DNA of 64,000 bases, from the NCBI RefSeq assembly GCF_900107255.1, contig NZ_FNPH01000001.1:248001-312000 (forward strand), read 5' to 3'. Made by a program: the position numbers and the translations under genes. The notes beneath the pieces are model-generated. The model made no database searches and had not been told where the DNA came from. It saw only the letters and a program-made list of their open reading frames with translations. Numbering within the stretch: the first letter of the stretch is position 1; each line of letters begins with the position of its first letter. The stretch is from Micromonospora pattaloongensis. GTDB taxonomy: Bacteria; Actinomycetota; Actinomycetes; Mycobacteriales; Micromonosporaceae. Positions 63,725-64,000 of this stretch are shown here, in pieces.

Positions 63725-64000
63725 CATACCGGCAGATCTTTGACGACGCCATTGGTGAACCTCCGCCGACCTCCATCGAGATTAATCATGTGGTGGCACG
63801 CGAAGGCCGACGGGCCCGTATGCGACGCACCGGTGCAGCCGGAACCGCAGCCGTAGTCGTCCTCGCGGCCGCGTTCAGCATGGACGCACTAAGGGATCGC
63901 ACCCCTCCCACGACTGCGTCGCCGACGACTCCGGCCGCTTCGGCGAGCCAGTCCTCCGACGTCGAGGCCGATCCGCAGCGGATCAGGAACGCGATGCTCG
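63721..64000 (+). CDS. N-terminal part of a membrane protein coupled to the sigma factor
   Basis: GTG 63721 overlaps the sigma stop by three bases and the frame stays open to the window end. It begins MTYRQIFDDAIGEPPPTSI, has a basic patch (REGRRARMRRTG), one helix (AAGTAAVVVLAAAFSM) and a threonine/serine/proline-rich outer stretch. Genes in this place often encode membrane proteins linked to the sigma factor, for example anti-sigma-like proteins, but no zinc anti-sigma motif is seen. Confidence 0.75.
   Translation, partial: MTYRQIFDDAIGEPPPTSIEINHVVAREGRRARMRRTGAAGTAAVVVLAAAFSMDALRDRTPPTTASPTTPAASASQSSDVEADPQRIRNAML

Noticed and set aside
1-64000. Mobile elements or phage genes
   Set aside because: No transposase, integrase, IS end or phage structural gene was recognised; composition looks uniform by eye apart from short AT-rich regulatory stretches.

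Overview
The window is about 64 kb of very GC-rich DNA with many GTG starts and the gene content of an actinomycete: a WhiB-family regulator, mycothiol biosynthesis (mshB), mycoredoxin, the AdnAB helicase-nuclease, actinobacterial DapC/DapD/DapE and a DUF5753 regulator. The gene style and the small conserved proteins fit Micromonosporaceae best; that family call is inference from content, not from a database search.

Layout. 1-705: the end of a membrane protein gene, a bidirectional terminator, an initiator tRNA and a large palindrome. 706-14570: a block in the order I know from mycobacteria around whiB7: UPF0182, a PDZ/Lon-like protease, a DUF2342 protein, a ThiF/RRE-like protein, an ABC1 kinase, whiB7, uvrD2 and mrx1, with extra small genes between them. 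14806-23620: a DUF5753 regulator, nudC, a pair of M16 peptidases, small membrane and unknown genes, and a DEAD-box helicase next to a cold-shock gene. 23895-32191: adnB and adnA, then two LOG-family genes. 32388-44662: lysine/diaminopimelate genes (dapE, dapD, dapC), a seven-iron ferredoxin, a large secreted subtilase, a SIMPL protein, a kinase, a GNAT enzyme and mshB with its small membrane partner. 44789-52872: an S9 peptidase, then a complete peptide ABC importer on the minus strand. 53150-56553: an Uma2 protein and the TldD/PmbA pair. 57574-61363: a three-gene succinate dehydrogenase operon. 61455-64000: a NUDIX gene, small genes, a probably broken HTH gene, and a SigE-type sigma factor followed by a membrane protein that runs off the end.

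How the genes work together. Much of the first half serves stress and genome maintenance: WhiB7 (antibiotic response), UvrD2, AdnAB (double-strand-break resection), Mrx1 and MshB (mycothiol redox), NudC and the cold-shock/helicase pair. The dap genes feed cell-wall meso-diaminopimelate and lysine. The peptide importer, subtilase, S9, M16 and TldD/PmbA peptidases make the window rich in peptide processing.

Most interesting structure outside genes: (1) a complete attenuator ahead of whiB7, with a promoter, a 94-codon leader ORF, an intrinsic terminator, and two CCTCGAGG copies that can form a competing antiterminator overlapping the leader stop codon; (2) three perfect DnaA boxes in the same orientation, spaced 21 and 32 bp, ahead of the ThiF-like gene and far from any dnaA; (3) the palindrome GCATAC-N3-GTATGC, or a shorter form, upstream of the secreted subtilase and of a 52-aa gene; (4) at least eleven genes with a TANNNT box 6-8 nt before the start codon, implying leaderless mRNAs; (5) dispersed intergenic palindromes at gene 3' ends. 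No CRISPR array, IS element or phage module was seen.
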